Shown here one piece after another: positions 9,265 through 17,694 of a stretch of 64,000 nucleotides of DNA (positions within the stretch are counted from its first letter, which is position 1; each line of letters begins with the position of its first letter). Under the pieces are notes generated by a model. The model saw nothing but the letters and a program-made list of their open reading frames with translations. It had not been told where the DNA came from and did not search any database. A program made the position numbers and the translations under genes. Source of the stretch: Puniceibacterium sp. IMCC21224 (lineage in GTDB: Bacteria > Pseudomonadota > Alphaproteobacteria > Rhodobacterales > Rhodobacteraceae); NCBI RefSeq assembly GCF_001038505.1, contig NZ_LDPY01000003.1:186001-250000 (forward strand), read 5' to 3'.

Positions 9265-10164
9265 CTAGCTCGCTCGGCGTTTGGAAAGATGGTCGATAAA
9301 GGCCCGCAACGCGGGCGTCACCAGACGTGTTCCGGCATAGTAGAGATAATAACCTGGAAATTGCGGTGTCCAGTCTTTCAGAAGGGTTTGCACCTGCCCT
9401 GAAGCGATTGATGATGCAGCGTCCTGCTCAAACAAGAACGCGATTCCGGCTCCGTCAATGGCTGCTCGTAGAAGAACACGGGCGTCCGTCGAGATAAGTG
9501 GTCCATCCACTTCAATGTTGAAGCAGCGGCCGTCTTTCTCAAATTCCCACAACCAAGGCACCCCGGTGGACGGTCGAAGGAAGTTGAGGCAGGAATGTTC
9601 GCGAAGCGCTTCGGGTGTTTCAGGATGACCGTGATCTGCGAGATAGGCAGGCGCGGCGACAACGACCATACGCACCGCACCACCGATCGGGATGGCGCGC
9701 ATCCCCAGGCCCAAGCTTTCACCAAGCCGCAAACCGCCATCGAAACCGCCCACCACGGCATCGTCCAGCGTTTCGCTGACGACAATCTCGACCTTCACGT
9801 CTGGATAGGCGGCATGAAAGCTGGCCAGGTGCGGCGCAAGAGCATGTTCTGCACCCACACTTGGAGCAGTAATCCGCACACGCCCGGTCACACAATCCAG
9901 AGTAGCAAGCAATTCACCTTCGGCTGCCGCAATCTCGGCCAGCGCTGGCGTGATGCGCATGCGCAGTCGTTGACCTGCTTCGGTTGGTGCAATGCTGCGG
10001 GTCGTGCGGTTCAAGAGCCTTTGCCCCAACCTTTGCTCAAGAGCGCGGATCGACTGGCTGACGGCCGAGGGTGTCATACCGAGATGGGGCGCTGCCATAC
10101 GGAAGCCGCCATGATCCAACACTGCAAGAAATACCCGCAATTCGGCAATGTCATGTCCGCGCAT
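9265..10164 (-). CDS. LysR family transcriptional regulator
   Basis: A 299-residue LysR protein with N-terminal HTH (LRVFLAVLDHGGFRMAAPHL, SAVSQSIRALEQRLGQRLLN) and a substrate-binding domain. ATG 10164 is preferred since AAGGAGAAGG lies directly upstream and the family begins at this point; the frame stays open to 10242. It is divergent from the aldo/keto reductase at 10262, about 97 bp between starts, the typical LysR arrangement with its target. Confidence 0.88.
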   Translation of the reverse strand: MRGHDIAELRVFLAVLDHGGFRMAAPHLGMTPSAVSQSIRALEQRLGQRLLNRTTRSIAPTEAGQRLRMRITPALAEIAAAEGELLATLDCVTGRVRITAPSVGAEHALAPHLASFHAAYPDVKVEIVVSETLDDAVVGGFDGGLRLGESLGLGMRAIPIGGAVRMVVVAAPAYLADHGHPETPEALREHSCLNFLRPSTGVPWLWEFEKDGRCFNIEVDGPLISTDARVLLRAAIDGAGIAFLFEQDAASSIASGQVQTLLKDWTPQFPGYYLYYAGTRLVTPALRAFIDHLSKRRAS

Positions 10165-10261
10165 TGTATGCCTTCTCCTTAACAGTGTGATCGTATCGTA
10201 GGGCATTATCATTGCGCCGTCGATTTGACATCTTCTCACCAAATCAAGATGGAGAGTAACG

Positions 10262-11308
10262 ATGCGGTTAGACGATTACAGGTTGCTTGGGCGATCAGGA
10301 CTTAAAGTGTCGCCGATGGCATTGGGCACGATGACTTTCGGGACCGAATGGGGCTGGGGCGCGGCCGAAGCAGACGCGCGGCAAGTCTTCGACACCTATG
10401 TTGATCGTGGTGGCAACTTCATCGACACGGCCAACTTTTACACCGGCGGCACGTCCGAGAAAATGGTCGGTGCTTTCGCCGTCGGCCGGCGCGACACGTT
10501 GGTCATTGCCACAAAATATACCCTTCCGATGCGCGCGGGCGATCCAAACTCTGGCGGCAACAGTCGTCGCGCAATGGTTCGCGCGGTGGAGGACAGTCTC
10601 AGACGGCTAAAGACTGACTATATTGATCTTTTTTACCTCCACGCTTGGGACTCGACGACGCCGGTTGAAGAAATCCTGAGAGCGATGGATGATTTGGTGG
10701 CTGCGGGCAAGGTCGTCTACCTCGGGCTGTCGGACATCCCGGCGTGGCAAGCCGCTCGTATGCAGGCCGTCGCCGATTTGCGCGGCTGGTCTCCGATGAT
10801 AGCCCTACAGCTCGAATACAATCTCATCGAACGCAGTGGCGATCGCGACCTGATCCCGATGGCCCGCGAGATGGGTATGGGCGTCATTCCATGGTCCCCG
10901 CTCGCCAGCGGGCTGCTGAGTGGAAAGTACAGCCGGGAGGACCTTGAGGGCCGTACAGATGTCCAGGGTCGTGCAGCCATGGCGCGACAGGGTTCACCCA
11001 TGGATGATCGGACCTTCGGCATCCTCGACGTGCAGGCGGACATCGCTGCCGAGACGGGCCAAAGCCCCGCTGCAGTCGCCTTGGCCTTCCTGCTGTCGCA
11101 ATCTGGAATCGCCGCTCCTATTGTCGGCGCGCGGACACTTGAGCAGCTCGAAGGCAACCTTGCAGCACTGGATTTTGAACTGGAACCTGCGCAGTTGTCA
11201 CGTCTTGAAGACGCAGGGGCGCCGGACCTTGGGTTTCCTCACTCTTATCTCAAGCGACCGGAGATACGTCAGAACATCTACGGCGGATTGTCCATTCAAA
11301 CACGATAG
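10262..11308 (+). CDS. Aldo/keto reductase (AKR)
   Basis: A 348-residue TIM-barrel NADPH-dependent oxidoreductase. The catalytic tetrad is visible: Asp in FIDTANFY with its Tyr five residues on, Lys in VIATKYT, and His in LFYLHAWD. The phosphate-binding end is IVGARTLEQLEGNL near residue 290. The family reduces aldehydes and ketones in the cytosol. GGAGAG precedes the start by a few bases. The divergent LysR regulator at 10164 is the likely controller. The transposon of region 2 is inserted 134 bp after its stop. Confidence 0.9.
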   Translation: MRLDDYRLLGRSGLKVSPMALGTMTFGTEWGWGAAEADARQVFDTYVDRGGNFIDTANFYTGGTSEKMVGAFAVGRRDTLVIATKYTLPMRAGDPNSGGNSRRAMVRAVEDSLRRLKTDYIDLFYLHAWDSTTPVEEILRAMDDLVAAGKVVYLGLSDIPAWQAARMQAVADLRGWSPMIALQLEYNLIERSGDRDLIPMAREMGMGVIPWSPLASGLLSGKYSREDLEGRTDVQGRAAMARQGSPMDDRTFGILDVQADIAAETGQSPAAVALAFLLSQSGIAAPIVGARTLEQLEGNLAALDFELEPAQLSRLEDAGAPDLGFPHSYLKRPEIRQNIYGGLSIQTR

Positions 11309-11442
11309 CGTTGCGCCGGCACCGAAGCCATTTTGCGAAGGCAGGTCTCAACCTACAGAAAATTATGGGCGTTCGCTATGGCCCGGTCAACAGACCTTGC
11401 GACGGGTCGCGTCAAAGGTGCGCTGTGGCCGAAATGCCGCTA

Positions 11443-11450
11443 TAAAATTT
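11443..11450. repeat. Target-site duplication, left copy (TAAAATTT)
   Basis: The eight bases TAAAATTT directly before the left inverted repeat are repeated exactly at 18661-18668 directly after the right one. Eight bases is the duplication length known for IS1595-family elements. Confidence 0.93.
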
Positions 11451-11475
11451 GGGGGTGTCCGCAAACTGTGTTGGT
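11451..11475. repeat. Left terminal inverted repeat of the IS1595-family transposon
   Basis: Starts GGGGGTGTCCGCAAAC and ends TGTTGGT; 25 bases identical to the reverse complement of 18636-18660. Confidence 0.93.
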
Positions 11476-11528
11476 TCACTTCGGATTAGTTTGAAAGGGC
11501 CTATGTTACCTCGCTTTCCCAGCGGAGG

Positions 11529-12524
11529 ATGCCCTTGCTACACCACGACTTTCGCCGTTTTATCGATGCTCTCGACGAACTGAATCCGGCCCAGATCGAG
11601 GACGCCCAGGCTAAGATCCGGGATCTTCGACGAAAGACGGAGGCGATTTCGGAGATCGAAGCGCGGACAAACCGAGAACGCAGGTGCCCTTTATGCCACG
11701 ACAATCAACGCCAGAAATGGGGCCGCACACGCACCAACGTCCAGCGCTACCGATGCTCGGGCTGCAAGAAGACCTACTCGGGCCGGACCGGAAGGGCCAT
11801 CGGCCTCATCCATCGCCCTGATTTGTTCATGGTCGTCCTGTGGGATATGCTGGGCACTTCCGTGCTGCAGTCTGTGCGAGCTCTGGCGCATCAACTTCGG
11901 CTCAACAAATACACGATCTGGCGCTGGCGGATGCTAGTGTTTTCGATCATCGGTAGTGGCACGGAGATGGACTTCTCAGGGATTATCGAGGCGGACGAAA
12001 CCTACCAGCGGGAGTCGCGCAAGGGATCACGGGAGTGGGTCCGGCACTTCGCCGATCCGCAGAATTTCTCACAGCCGCCGCGGCCCCGTTGGGGAGACTT
12101 CACGACACAAGGACTGAAAATGATGCGCGGCCTATCGAGGTGGCAGCTGCCCATTCTAACGGTTGCCGACCGCGGCGGCGCACGGCTCTTCCGTAGACTC
12201 CCGAACCGAAAGGGCGCGACGGTGGAGCGCGCGATGAACCCCTTAGTCCCGGGCGATGCCGTGCTCTGCTCGGACAGAGGCAACGGCTACAAGAACCTTG
12301 CGGCAGCACGCGGCCTTGAGCATTTCGTAGTCGGAAGTAAGCCCGGCACACGGGTCGCGGCGGGCTGCTATCATAATCAGAATGTGAACTCGCTGCACGC
12401 CCGCTACGGCAGTTTCATCAAACCCTTCTGCGGGCCAGCGACGAAGAACCTGAACGGCTACATCCGGTGGCTGGAAGTCCGGATGGAAGGAATGCAACCG
12501 GCAGAAATTATTCTTGTGTCATAA
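11529..12524 (+). CDS. IS1595-family transposase
   Basis: A 331-residue transposase. The N-terminus has a zinc ribbon (CPLCHDNQ ... CSGCKKTYS, residues about 57-82), followed by a HTH-like segment (ALAHQLRLNKYTIWRWR) and the ISXO2-like catalytic domain with EADETY and CSDRG supplying two acidic residues. The third position sits in NQNVNSLHARYGSFIKPF, where the IS1595 family uses Asn, His or Glu plus Lys. It cuts and joins at the terminal inverted repeats. The length is normal, the frame is intact, and intact flanking repeats suggest the element could still be active. A GGAGG stretch abuts the ATG, closer than usual. Confidence 0.92.
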   Translation: MPLLHHDFRRFIDALDELNPAQIEDAQAKIRDLRRKTEAISEIEARTNRERRCPLCHDNQRQKWGRTRTNVQRYRCSGCKKTYSGRTGRAIGLIHRPDLFMVVLWDMLGTSVLQSVRALAHQLRLNKYTIWRWRMLVFSIIGSGTEMDFSGIIEADETYQRESRKGSREWVRHFADPQNFSQPPRPRWGDFTTQGLKMMRGLSRWQLPILTVADRGGARLFRRLPNRKGATVERAMNPLVPGDAVLCSDRGNGYKNLAAARGLEHFVVGSKPGTRVAAGCYHNQNVNSLHARYGSFIKPFCGPATKNLNGYIRWLEVRMEGMQPAEIILVS

Positions 12525-12883
12525 GCTTGGTGCTGCTGTGGTCAGATGTCAGCTTCGAGCCCAAAGTGCATGGTGCTGCGCCCTGCATGAATGTCTGCTC
12601 TATCGTGGCACGGCCAAAAACGTGACAAAATTAAAGGCAGTTTTGCCAAGGTTTTGTGGCACAAAAATTTTCAACGATTCCAGCGGCGGTAAAGTGAGTG
12701 ACAAAAACGACCGTTTTTGGTCATCACATTATGACCAGTGGTTTCTGTCCCTGCTGACTGGCGGCAATGTGGGACATAGCGAGCCCCCGCAGGGCTCTCA
12801 GCAGTAAGCACTTCGGAGTTTTTACCAAAAGCAGTGGAGCTACCGTTGAGATGAGGTCATTAAGATCTGGTCTGCAATATGAC
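12525..12883. other. Non-coding stretch inside the transposon with repeat copy B
   Basis: No gene seen. Contains a perfect palindrome CAAAAACGACCGTTTTTG at 12702-12719 that runs into copy B of the 41-bp repeat (12710-12750). The palindrome lies between a plus-strand gene and a minus-strand gene that converge here, so a bidirectional terminator role is possible. This is where an ordinary IS1595 would have its right end, but none is visible. Confidence 0.6.
12710..12750. repeat. 41-bp dispersed intergenic repeat, copy B
   Basis: Starts ACCGTTTTTG and ends GGTTTCTGTCC; same length and ends as copies A (8249) and C (15481). Confidence 0.65.
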
Positions 12884-13774
12884 TCACCCGAGCCGGTCCA
12901 ACTCCTTGCCAATGAATCCGTTAAGGTGGTCGGCTACCTGCCGCACCCGCGCCGAGCGACGGATATCAGGGTGCATTACGAGGAACAGAGGGCGGGGCTC
13001 GAAGGGATTATCATCTGGAAGTTCCATCAGGTCGGGCAGAGCGCGCGCAGCAAAGCGTGGCAGCAGCGCAAGACCTAATCCGGCGCGAGCACTGGCCATC
13101 AGCGTCGCCATGTCGTTGCTGCGCAACCCGATGCTCGCAGTCTCGGCCTGAGTCCGCACATCTAACCAATGGGCTTGGGGCAGGTCGGGCAGGCTGTCAT
13201 CAAAACCAAGATAGACACGTCTCGCCGGTGGCAACGCGATCTGGTCAGGGCGCCCGTATAAACCATAGGCCACCGATCCAAGTCGGCGGGTGATCAGATC
13301 CGGACCGACAACTGCGCCTATCCGCAGGGCAATATCAGCCTCGGCCCGATCCAGGTCGCTGGTCTGCCTTGCGCCAATCAGAATTGGCACCAGACCCGGA
13401 TGTGTCTGCCTCAGTGTCGTCAGCCCCGGTGCCACCAGCATCGCCAGCAGTACCGGGGGCGCTGAGATACGAACCTCGCCAGTCAACGCATCAAGCCCAG
13501 CAGCAGTGCGGGACAAAGTCGCAACCTCACGCTCAACCGCTTCGGCCTGCGCCACGAGCCGCGCTCCCTCGGGTGTTGGCCGCCAGCCTCGCGGCAACCG
13601 GTCGAACAGGCGCAGCCCGAGCGTTGCTTCGAGCCCGCCTACCCGACGCGAGACGGTTGAGTGCTCGACCCCTAGCCCCCGAGCCGCAGCCATCAGGCTA
13701 CCTGCGCGCACGAGCGCTAGGAAGAACCTTAGATCATCCCAAGCCAATGGATCAGTCTGATTATTTATGCCCAT
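12884..13774 (-). CDS. LysR family transcriptional regulator (transposon passenger)
   Basis: A 296-residue LysR protein with N-terminal HTH (LRFFLALVRAGSLMAAARGL, STVSRRVGGLEATLGLRLF) and substrate-binding domain. It is divergent from the MDR-SnoaL pair at 13859 with an 84-bp shared promoter region, so it probably travels with, and regulates, those two genes as a self-contained cassette. The start may also be the internal alternatives near DPLAWDDLRFFL, but 13774 fits the family length. Confidence 0.87.
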   Translation of the reverse strand: MGINNQTDPLAWDDLRFFLALVRAGSLMAAARGLGVEHSTVSRRVGGLEATLGLRLFDRLPRGWRPTPEGARLVAQAEAVEREVATLSRTAAGLDALTGEVRISAPPVLLAMLVAPGLTTLRQTHPGLVPILIGARQTSDLDRAEADIALRIGAVVGPDLITRRLGSVAYGLYGRPDQIALPPARRVYLGFDDSLPDLPQAHWLDVRTQAETASIGLRSNDMATLMASARAGLGLALLPRFAARALPDLMELPDDNPFEPRPLFLVMHPDIRRSARVRQVADHLNGFIGKELDRLG

Positions 13775-13858
13775 ACCATGTCAATTTTTTTATCCTTACG
13801 GCGAAAAATAATCGCACTACCCTCACCGTCAATGCAAGAGGTAACCCGAGGATAATCT

Positions 13859-14920
13859 ATGAAGGTAATTGGAGCATGGCGGGCACTACCCGCTAGCGAG
13901 CCGCAGTCTTTAGTCGACCACGAACTACCTGCGCCGCTACCAAAGGCCACGGATCTTCTGGTGCGGGTCGAGGCAGTTTCCATTAACCCCGCCGATGCCC
14001 GGGTGCGGATGCGCAAGGAGGCTGACGACACATTTGCCGTTTTCGGTTGGGACGTGGCAGGCACGGTGGTCGACATTGGAACCGAAGTGACAGGCTTTTC
14101 CCCTGGCGATGCTGTTTTCTATGCAGGCGATTTGACCCGACCTGGCGGCAATGCCGAATTGCACATTGTCGAGGCCGGGCTCGTCAGTCGTCGGCCCCAA
14201 GGATTGAGCGCCGCACATGCCGCTGCGCTGCCGCTGACGGCGCTGACCGTGTGGGAAGCACTCTTTGAGCGGCTCGGCTTGCCTGAACCGGATGGAATGG
14301 CAGAAGTCGATGCTCCGGCAAGGACCCTTCTGATCGTCGGCGGTGCCGGAGGGGTTGGGTCAATGGCAATCCAGGTCGCTAGGATGGTGCCTGGTCTGAC
14401 CATCATCGCCACCGCGTCACGGAGTGAAACGCGTGATTGGTGTCTGAACCTTGGCGCGGACGCAGTGATCGACCATTCGGGCGACATGGCCGCAGAGCTG
14501 ACTGCACGCGACCTGCCTGCACCGGACCTGATCCTTTTGGCTGCCGATCCTGACACGCACTTTCCGATACTCGCGGCCATGCTCGCACCGCAAGGACGCA
14601 TCTGCTGTATCGTCCCGTTTGACACACCACCCGACATGAATCTTCTGATGCAGAAAAGCGCTGCGCTGACCTGGGAATTCATGTTCACGCGGGCCATGTT
14701 CGCCACCCCGGACCGGGCACGGCAAGGCGTCATCCTAAACCATGTGGCGACCTTGATTGATGCCGGTCGGTTGATTCCCGCCGTGCCCGAAATTCTCGGT
14801 CCTATTAACGCTGCCAACCTGCGCGCGGCCCATTCCCGGATCGAGGGCAAGCGCACCATTGGCAAGCTGGTGCTTGCCGGATTTCCCCCAACCACAATCA
14901 ACCAAGGAGCTTCCTTATGA
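13859..14920 (+). CDS. MDR-family zinc-binding/quinone oxidoreductase-like enzyme (passenger)
   Basis: A 353-residue medium-chain reductase of the AL1/ZADH1-like group (MKVIGAWRALPASEPQSLVD start). It has the GroES-like N-domain with SINPADARVRMRKEADD, FGWDVAGTVVDIG, and the cofactor loop IVGGAGGVGSMAIQVAR at about residue 160. Asn-Pro-Ala-Asp replaces the zinc-ligand Cys, as in NADPH:quinone reductases. Predicted to reduce quinones or activated alkenes with NADPH. Its stop overlaps the start of the SnoaL-like gene by 4 bases. Divergent LysR regulator upstream. Confidence 0.88.
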   Translation: MKVIGAWRALPASEPQSLVDHELPAPLPKATDLLVRVEAVSINPADARVRMRKEADDTFAVFGWDVAGTVVDIGTEVTGFSPGDAVFYAGDLTRPGGNAELHIVEAGLVSRRPQGLSAAHAAALPLTALTVWEALFERLGLPEPDGMAEVDAPARTLLIVGGAGGVGSMAIQVARMVPGLTIIATASRSETRDWCLNLGADAVIDHSGDMAAELTARDLPAPDLILLAADPDTHFPILAAMLAPQGRICCIVPFDTPPDMNLLMQKSAALTWEFMFTRAMFATPDRARQGVILNHVATLIDAGRLIPAVPEILGPINAANLRAAHSRIEGKRTIGKLVLAGFPPTTINQGASL

Positions 14921-15330
14921 CCGACGTAACACAATCCGCCGTAGAGGTTACTCAAGCCTTCCTCGCTGCGATCTTTTCGGGTGCGATGGAAACCGCCATG
15001 GCCATGACTTCGCCGGATGCAGTCTTCGTTTCGACCAATCCGCACAGTAATCCCGGCAACCCAATGCACGGAACCTTTACCGGCCATGACGGTGCTGCGG
15101 CGTTCTTCGCTGGTTTTGCCGAGGTGCTGGAGCCGGGCGACTTTGAAGTGATTGCAGCGTTTGGCGACGAGAGCCATGCCGCGCTCTACGGCAAACTGAG
15201 GCACACCGTGCGTGCTACTGGCAGGCCGTTCGTCAGCGATTGGGCCCTGATAGCACGGATCAAGAACGGACAGATCGCGCTCTATCACTTCTACGAGGAT
15301 ACCGAGGCGCTGACCGAAGCTATGAGATGA
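14917..15330 (+). CDS. NTF2-like / SnoaL-like family protein (passenger)
   Basis: A 137-residue single-domain protein of the nuclear transport factor 2 fold: an N-terminal helix (TQAFLAAIFSGAMETAMAM) followed by a strand-rich cone with PDAVFVST, FTGHDGAAAFFAGFAEVLEP and a C-terminal YHFYEDTEAL. Members include isomerases, cyclases, dehydratases and detoxifying proteins of unknown reaction. It overlaps the MDR gene by ATGA and should be co-translated with it, so both probably act on the same compound. AAGGAG lies 8 bases before the start. Confidence 0.83.
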   Translation: MTDVTQSAVEVTQAFLAAIFSGAMETAMAMTSPDAVFVSTNPHSNPGNPMHGTFTGHDGAAAFFAGFAEVLEPGDFEVIAAFGDESHAALYGKLRHTVRATGRPFVSDWALIARIKNGQIALYHFYEDTEALTEAMR

Positions 15331-15480
15331 TGCTCACAAGGCGGACCTGCGGGTCCGCCTCAAAATTTATCCAGTGTGGTGGCAACGGGCCTTCATGTAA
15401 TGCGCAGCATCGGTCGATCTGGGCACTTCGCGCCGGGCATTCTGGACAAAATTCGGAGGTTTCTGTCCCCGGCGAAACCG

Positions 15481-15521
15481 ACCGTTTTTGACTACTAGGT
15501 ATTGGCAAGGGGTTATTGTCC
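15481..15521. repeat. 41-bp dispersed intergenic repeat, copy C
   Basis: Starts ACCGTTTTTG and ends GGTTATTGTCC; the most divergent of the three copies. Its end overlaps the stop of the CMD-like gene. Confidence 0.55.
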
Positions 15522-15908
15522 AGCCTCGCCACGCTCCTTGAAAACCTCCAAAGCTACGTTGAGCGCATTGATGGCGGCGGGAAAGCCACCGTACAATGCC
15601 ATTTGCCAGATCGCTTCCGCGATTTCCGTTTGGGTAAGACCAGCCCTCAGCCCTCCCTCAATGTGAATGCGAAGTTGAGGGGCTGTCTGTCCCCCCAAAG
15701 CGGTAAGAGCGGAGATCGTCGCAAGATTGCGATCACGAAGGGACAGTCCTGGCCGATCATAGTGTCGCCCGTAGACGAAACTGATCAGGTCTTGCGGCAT
15801 TCCAGGCAGAAGCACGCCGTAGCGCGCCTCTAGGGCCTCTTCCAAACCGGGGTTATGCCTCTCAGCCAGTGCCTTGCCCCGCTCATAGGGATTTTCCATG
15901 TCGCTCAT
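15513..15908 (-). CDS. Carboxymuconolactone decarboxylase (CMD) family protein (passenger)
   Basis: A 131-residue all-helical protein with the CMD signature region RDRNLATISALTALGGQ and a second helix pair IHIEGGLRAGLTQTEIAEAI / WQMALYGGFPAAINAL. It has no CxxC pair, so it belongs to the decarboxylase-like branch and not the AhpD peroxidase branch. It lies 11 bp after the SMP-30-like gene on the same strand, and the two probably form an operon. In this family such proteins hydrolyse or decarboxylate lactones, or act as oxidative-stress partners; the substrate is unknown. Confidence 0.85.
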   Translation of the reverse strand: MSDMENPYERGKALAERHNPGLEEALEARYGVLLPGMPQDLISFVYGRHYDRPGLSLRDRNLATISALTALGGQTAPQLRIHIEGGLRAGLTQTEIAEAIWQMALYGGFPAAINALNVALEVFKERGEAGQ

Positions 15909-15919
15909 CCTCTCAAGTC

Positions 15920-16765
15920 TCAGGGGTAGGCTCGCGCTGACACATTGCCTTCCAACATGGAAGGAAGAACCAGCGTGTTGCCGTATGCTGCAATATCCGC
16001 AAGCCCGGCAGGATACTCGGCCACGACCGTATGAGCACCATCCGCCCCGACTTCGAAGAGCTGCCCCGTGATCCAGTCGCTGACCAAAAGCGTGTCGCCG
16101 ATCCGCACAATGCCGTCGAGGTTTCCAAGGCTCGGGACAATGGTGCTGATCGCTTGAGTCTCAAGATCGACCGCGAGCAAGGAGCCGGGTACTTCCGTAG
16201 AAAAATCGTCGCGCATCCCTTTTCCCCAGGACCCAACGACAAGCCGCTCTTCGTCCAGGAAAAGACCATTGGGATGCGCCAGTGCCTCATCTTCCAGCCA
16301 GACGGTCATGTCGCCTGCCTGATAGTGCCAGATGCGATTGCCCATGAAGTCACTGACATAGGCCTGTTCGCCATCGGACGTGATGTCATTAAGAAACACC
16401 GCACCATCGACCTCTTGGCTGCGAAGAAGAGTTCCCGTCGACAGGTCAATCTCGTGCAAACGTGTGAGATCAGCGACAAGAAGCGTTTTCCCGACAATCG
16501 CCATGCCTTTTGGCGCGTCGAGCCCCGTGATCCAGTTTGGCTCCGAAATCTCGCCATCCAGCGCTAGCAGGGCCAAGTGCCCGTTTCCGTCTGCTTCTCC
16601 AGGATGCCCTTGGATGACGCTGACGATGACACGATCATGCTCTGCGTCAAAAATCGCACTTTCGGGCATATCGAACGGACCAGCAGCCCAACTTGCCGGA
16701 TCGGCATGCAAAGGTGAGGTCAGACCGATCAGAACAGTCACGATAGATGTGATGGTATGGTTCAT
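15920..16765 (-). CDS. SMP-30/gluconolactonase-like beta-propeller, exported (passenger)
   Basis: A 281-residue protein beginning with a signal peptide (about residues 1-21, ending near LHADPAS), then repeated propeller blades: GPFDMPESAIFDAEHDRVIV, LDAPKGMAIVGKTLLVADLT, VFLNDITSDGEQAYVSDFMG, GNLDGIVRIGDTLLVSDWI. The Asn-Asp of FLNDI and the Asp of VSDW are where SMP-30 enzymes bind calcium. Likely a periplasmic lactonase or ligand-binding propeller. Co-directional with the CMD-like gene; a lactonase next to a muconolactone-type decarboxylase is suggestive of lactone handling. The XRE gene is divergent. Confidence 0.82.
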   Translation of the reverse strand: MNHTITSIVTVLIGLTSPLHADPASWAAGPFDMPESAIFDAEHDRVIVSVIQGHPGEADGNGHLALLALDGEISEPNWITGLDAPKGMAIVGKTLLVADLTRLHEIDLSTGTLLRSQEVDGAVFLNDITSDGEQAYVSDFMGNRIWHYQAGDMTVWLEDEALAHPNGLFLDEERLVVGSWGKGMRDDFSTEVPGSLLAVDLETQAISTIVPSLGNLDGIVRIGDTLLVSDWITGQLFEVGADGAHTVVAEYPAGLADIAAYGNTLVLPSMLEGNVSARAYP

Positions 16766-16833
16766 GGGTTTCTCCGTTGCTGTGTCGCAAACTCTATCTT
16801 TCTGATACGCATCTGGGTATTTCTGACTAAATG

Positions 16834-16850
16834 GTATCTGCTTTCGATAC
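16834..16850. promoter_or_regulatory. Operator candidate between SMP-30-like and XRE genes
   Basis: Inverted repeat GTATC (16834-16838) N7 GATAC (16846-16850), with a further GATAC/GTAT pair at 16804-16820. It lies in the 116-bp gap between the divergent genes, where the XRE protein would be expected to bind. Confidence 0.45.
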
Positions 16851-16881
16851 TATTCGCCCCTTCCAGCATCGCGAGGTCACC

Positions 16882-17625
16882 ATGCAGGCGGAACTCTTCG
16901 AGCTTCTGAAGACGGTACTCAAAGCGCGCCGCATGACCTATGCAGACCTGGCTGAGCTGCTGGGACTGTCAGAGCCAACCATCAAACGCATCTTTGCAGA
17001 GAGGGATTGCAAGCTCAGCCGCATGAATGAGATTTGCGCCGCGCTCGGCCTGACCCTTGATGATCTGGTGGCGGAGGCAAATCGCGTTGAGGTGCAGCCG
17101 ATCCGACTTACTGACCGTCAGGAGGCGCGGCTTGCCGATGACCGTCCAGCTTTCAACCTGTTTCTCTTGCTTCTGGATGGCATGACAATTGAAGCGATCC
17201 AAGAACAGTATCGGCTAGAGAAACAAAGGGTTTTCAAACTGGGCATAAAGCTGGAAAAGATCGGGCTTGCGGAGGTAATGCCGGGCAATCGCATCCGCCT
17301 GACCGTACAAAGCCCGGTCGAGTTTCGTCGCGACGGCCCTTTGCACCAAGCACTTGTGAAGCTGAATATGGCGTTTCTTCGCAGCACCTACCTCGCACGG
17401 GACACGGAGCACTCGGCCTATCTGACTCAAACACGTCGCATGACGCAGAAGACAGCGAAGCACATTCTGGCGCGTCTTCGTGATGTTCAGGTCGAACTGT
17501 CAAACCTCGCTCGCAGAGATCAGCTCACTCAACCTGAAAATGCACTCCAGAGCTTCAAGATCGGCATCGCGCTCTCTCCAATAGTATTCTCCGAGCTACT
17601 TCTGTTGGCAGAAGAAGGCTCGTAA
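16882..17625 (+). CDS. XRE-type helix-turn-helix regulator with long C-terminal domain (passenger)
   Basis: A 247-residue protein. Residues 1-70 form a Cro/CI-like HTH (LKTVLKARRMTYADLAELLG, LSEPTIKRIFAERDCKLSRM, ICAALGLTLDDLV). The remaining 175 residues are a helical domain (FNLFLLLLDGMTIEAIQEQY, RLEKQRVFKLGIKLEKIGL) that I cannot assign; similar proteins are annotated only as transcriptional regulators. ATG 16882 has GAGGT five bases upstream; the frame opens earlier at 16831 without a ribosome site. Divergent from the SMP-30-like/CMD-like pair, its likely target. Confidence 0.8.
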   Translation: MQAELFELLKTVLKARRMTYADLAELLGLSEPTIKRIFAERDCKLSRMNEICAALGLTLDDLVAEANRVEVQPIRLTDRQEARLADDRPAFNLFLLLLDGMTIEAIQEQYRLEKQRVFKLGIKLEKIGLAEVMPGNRIRLTVQSPVEFRRDGPLHQALVKLNMAFLRSTYLARDTEHSAYLTQTRRMTQKTAKHILARLRDVQVELSNLARRDQLTQPENALQSFKIGIALSPIVFSELLLLAEEGS

Positions 17626-17694
17626 CGCCAAAACTCATACGTTTATGTCACCGGCGATAACGACCGTTTGTGGAACGAGTGACCGGCTGTTCTA

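Noticed and set aside
14119-15288. Minus-strand open frame of 389 codons
   Set aside because: Antisense to the MDR and SnoaL-like genes and without any family motif or ribosome site.
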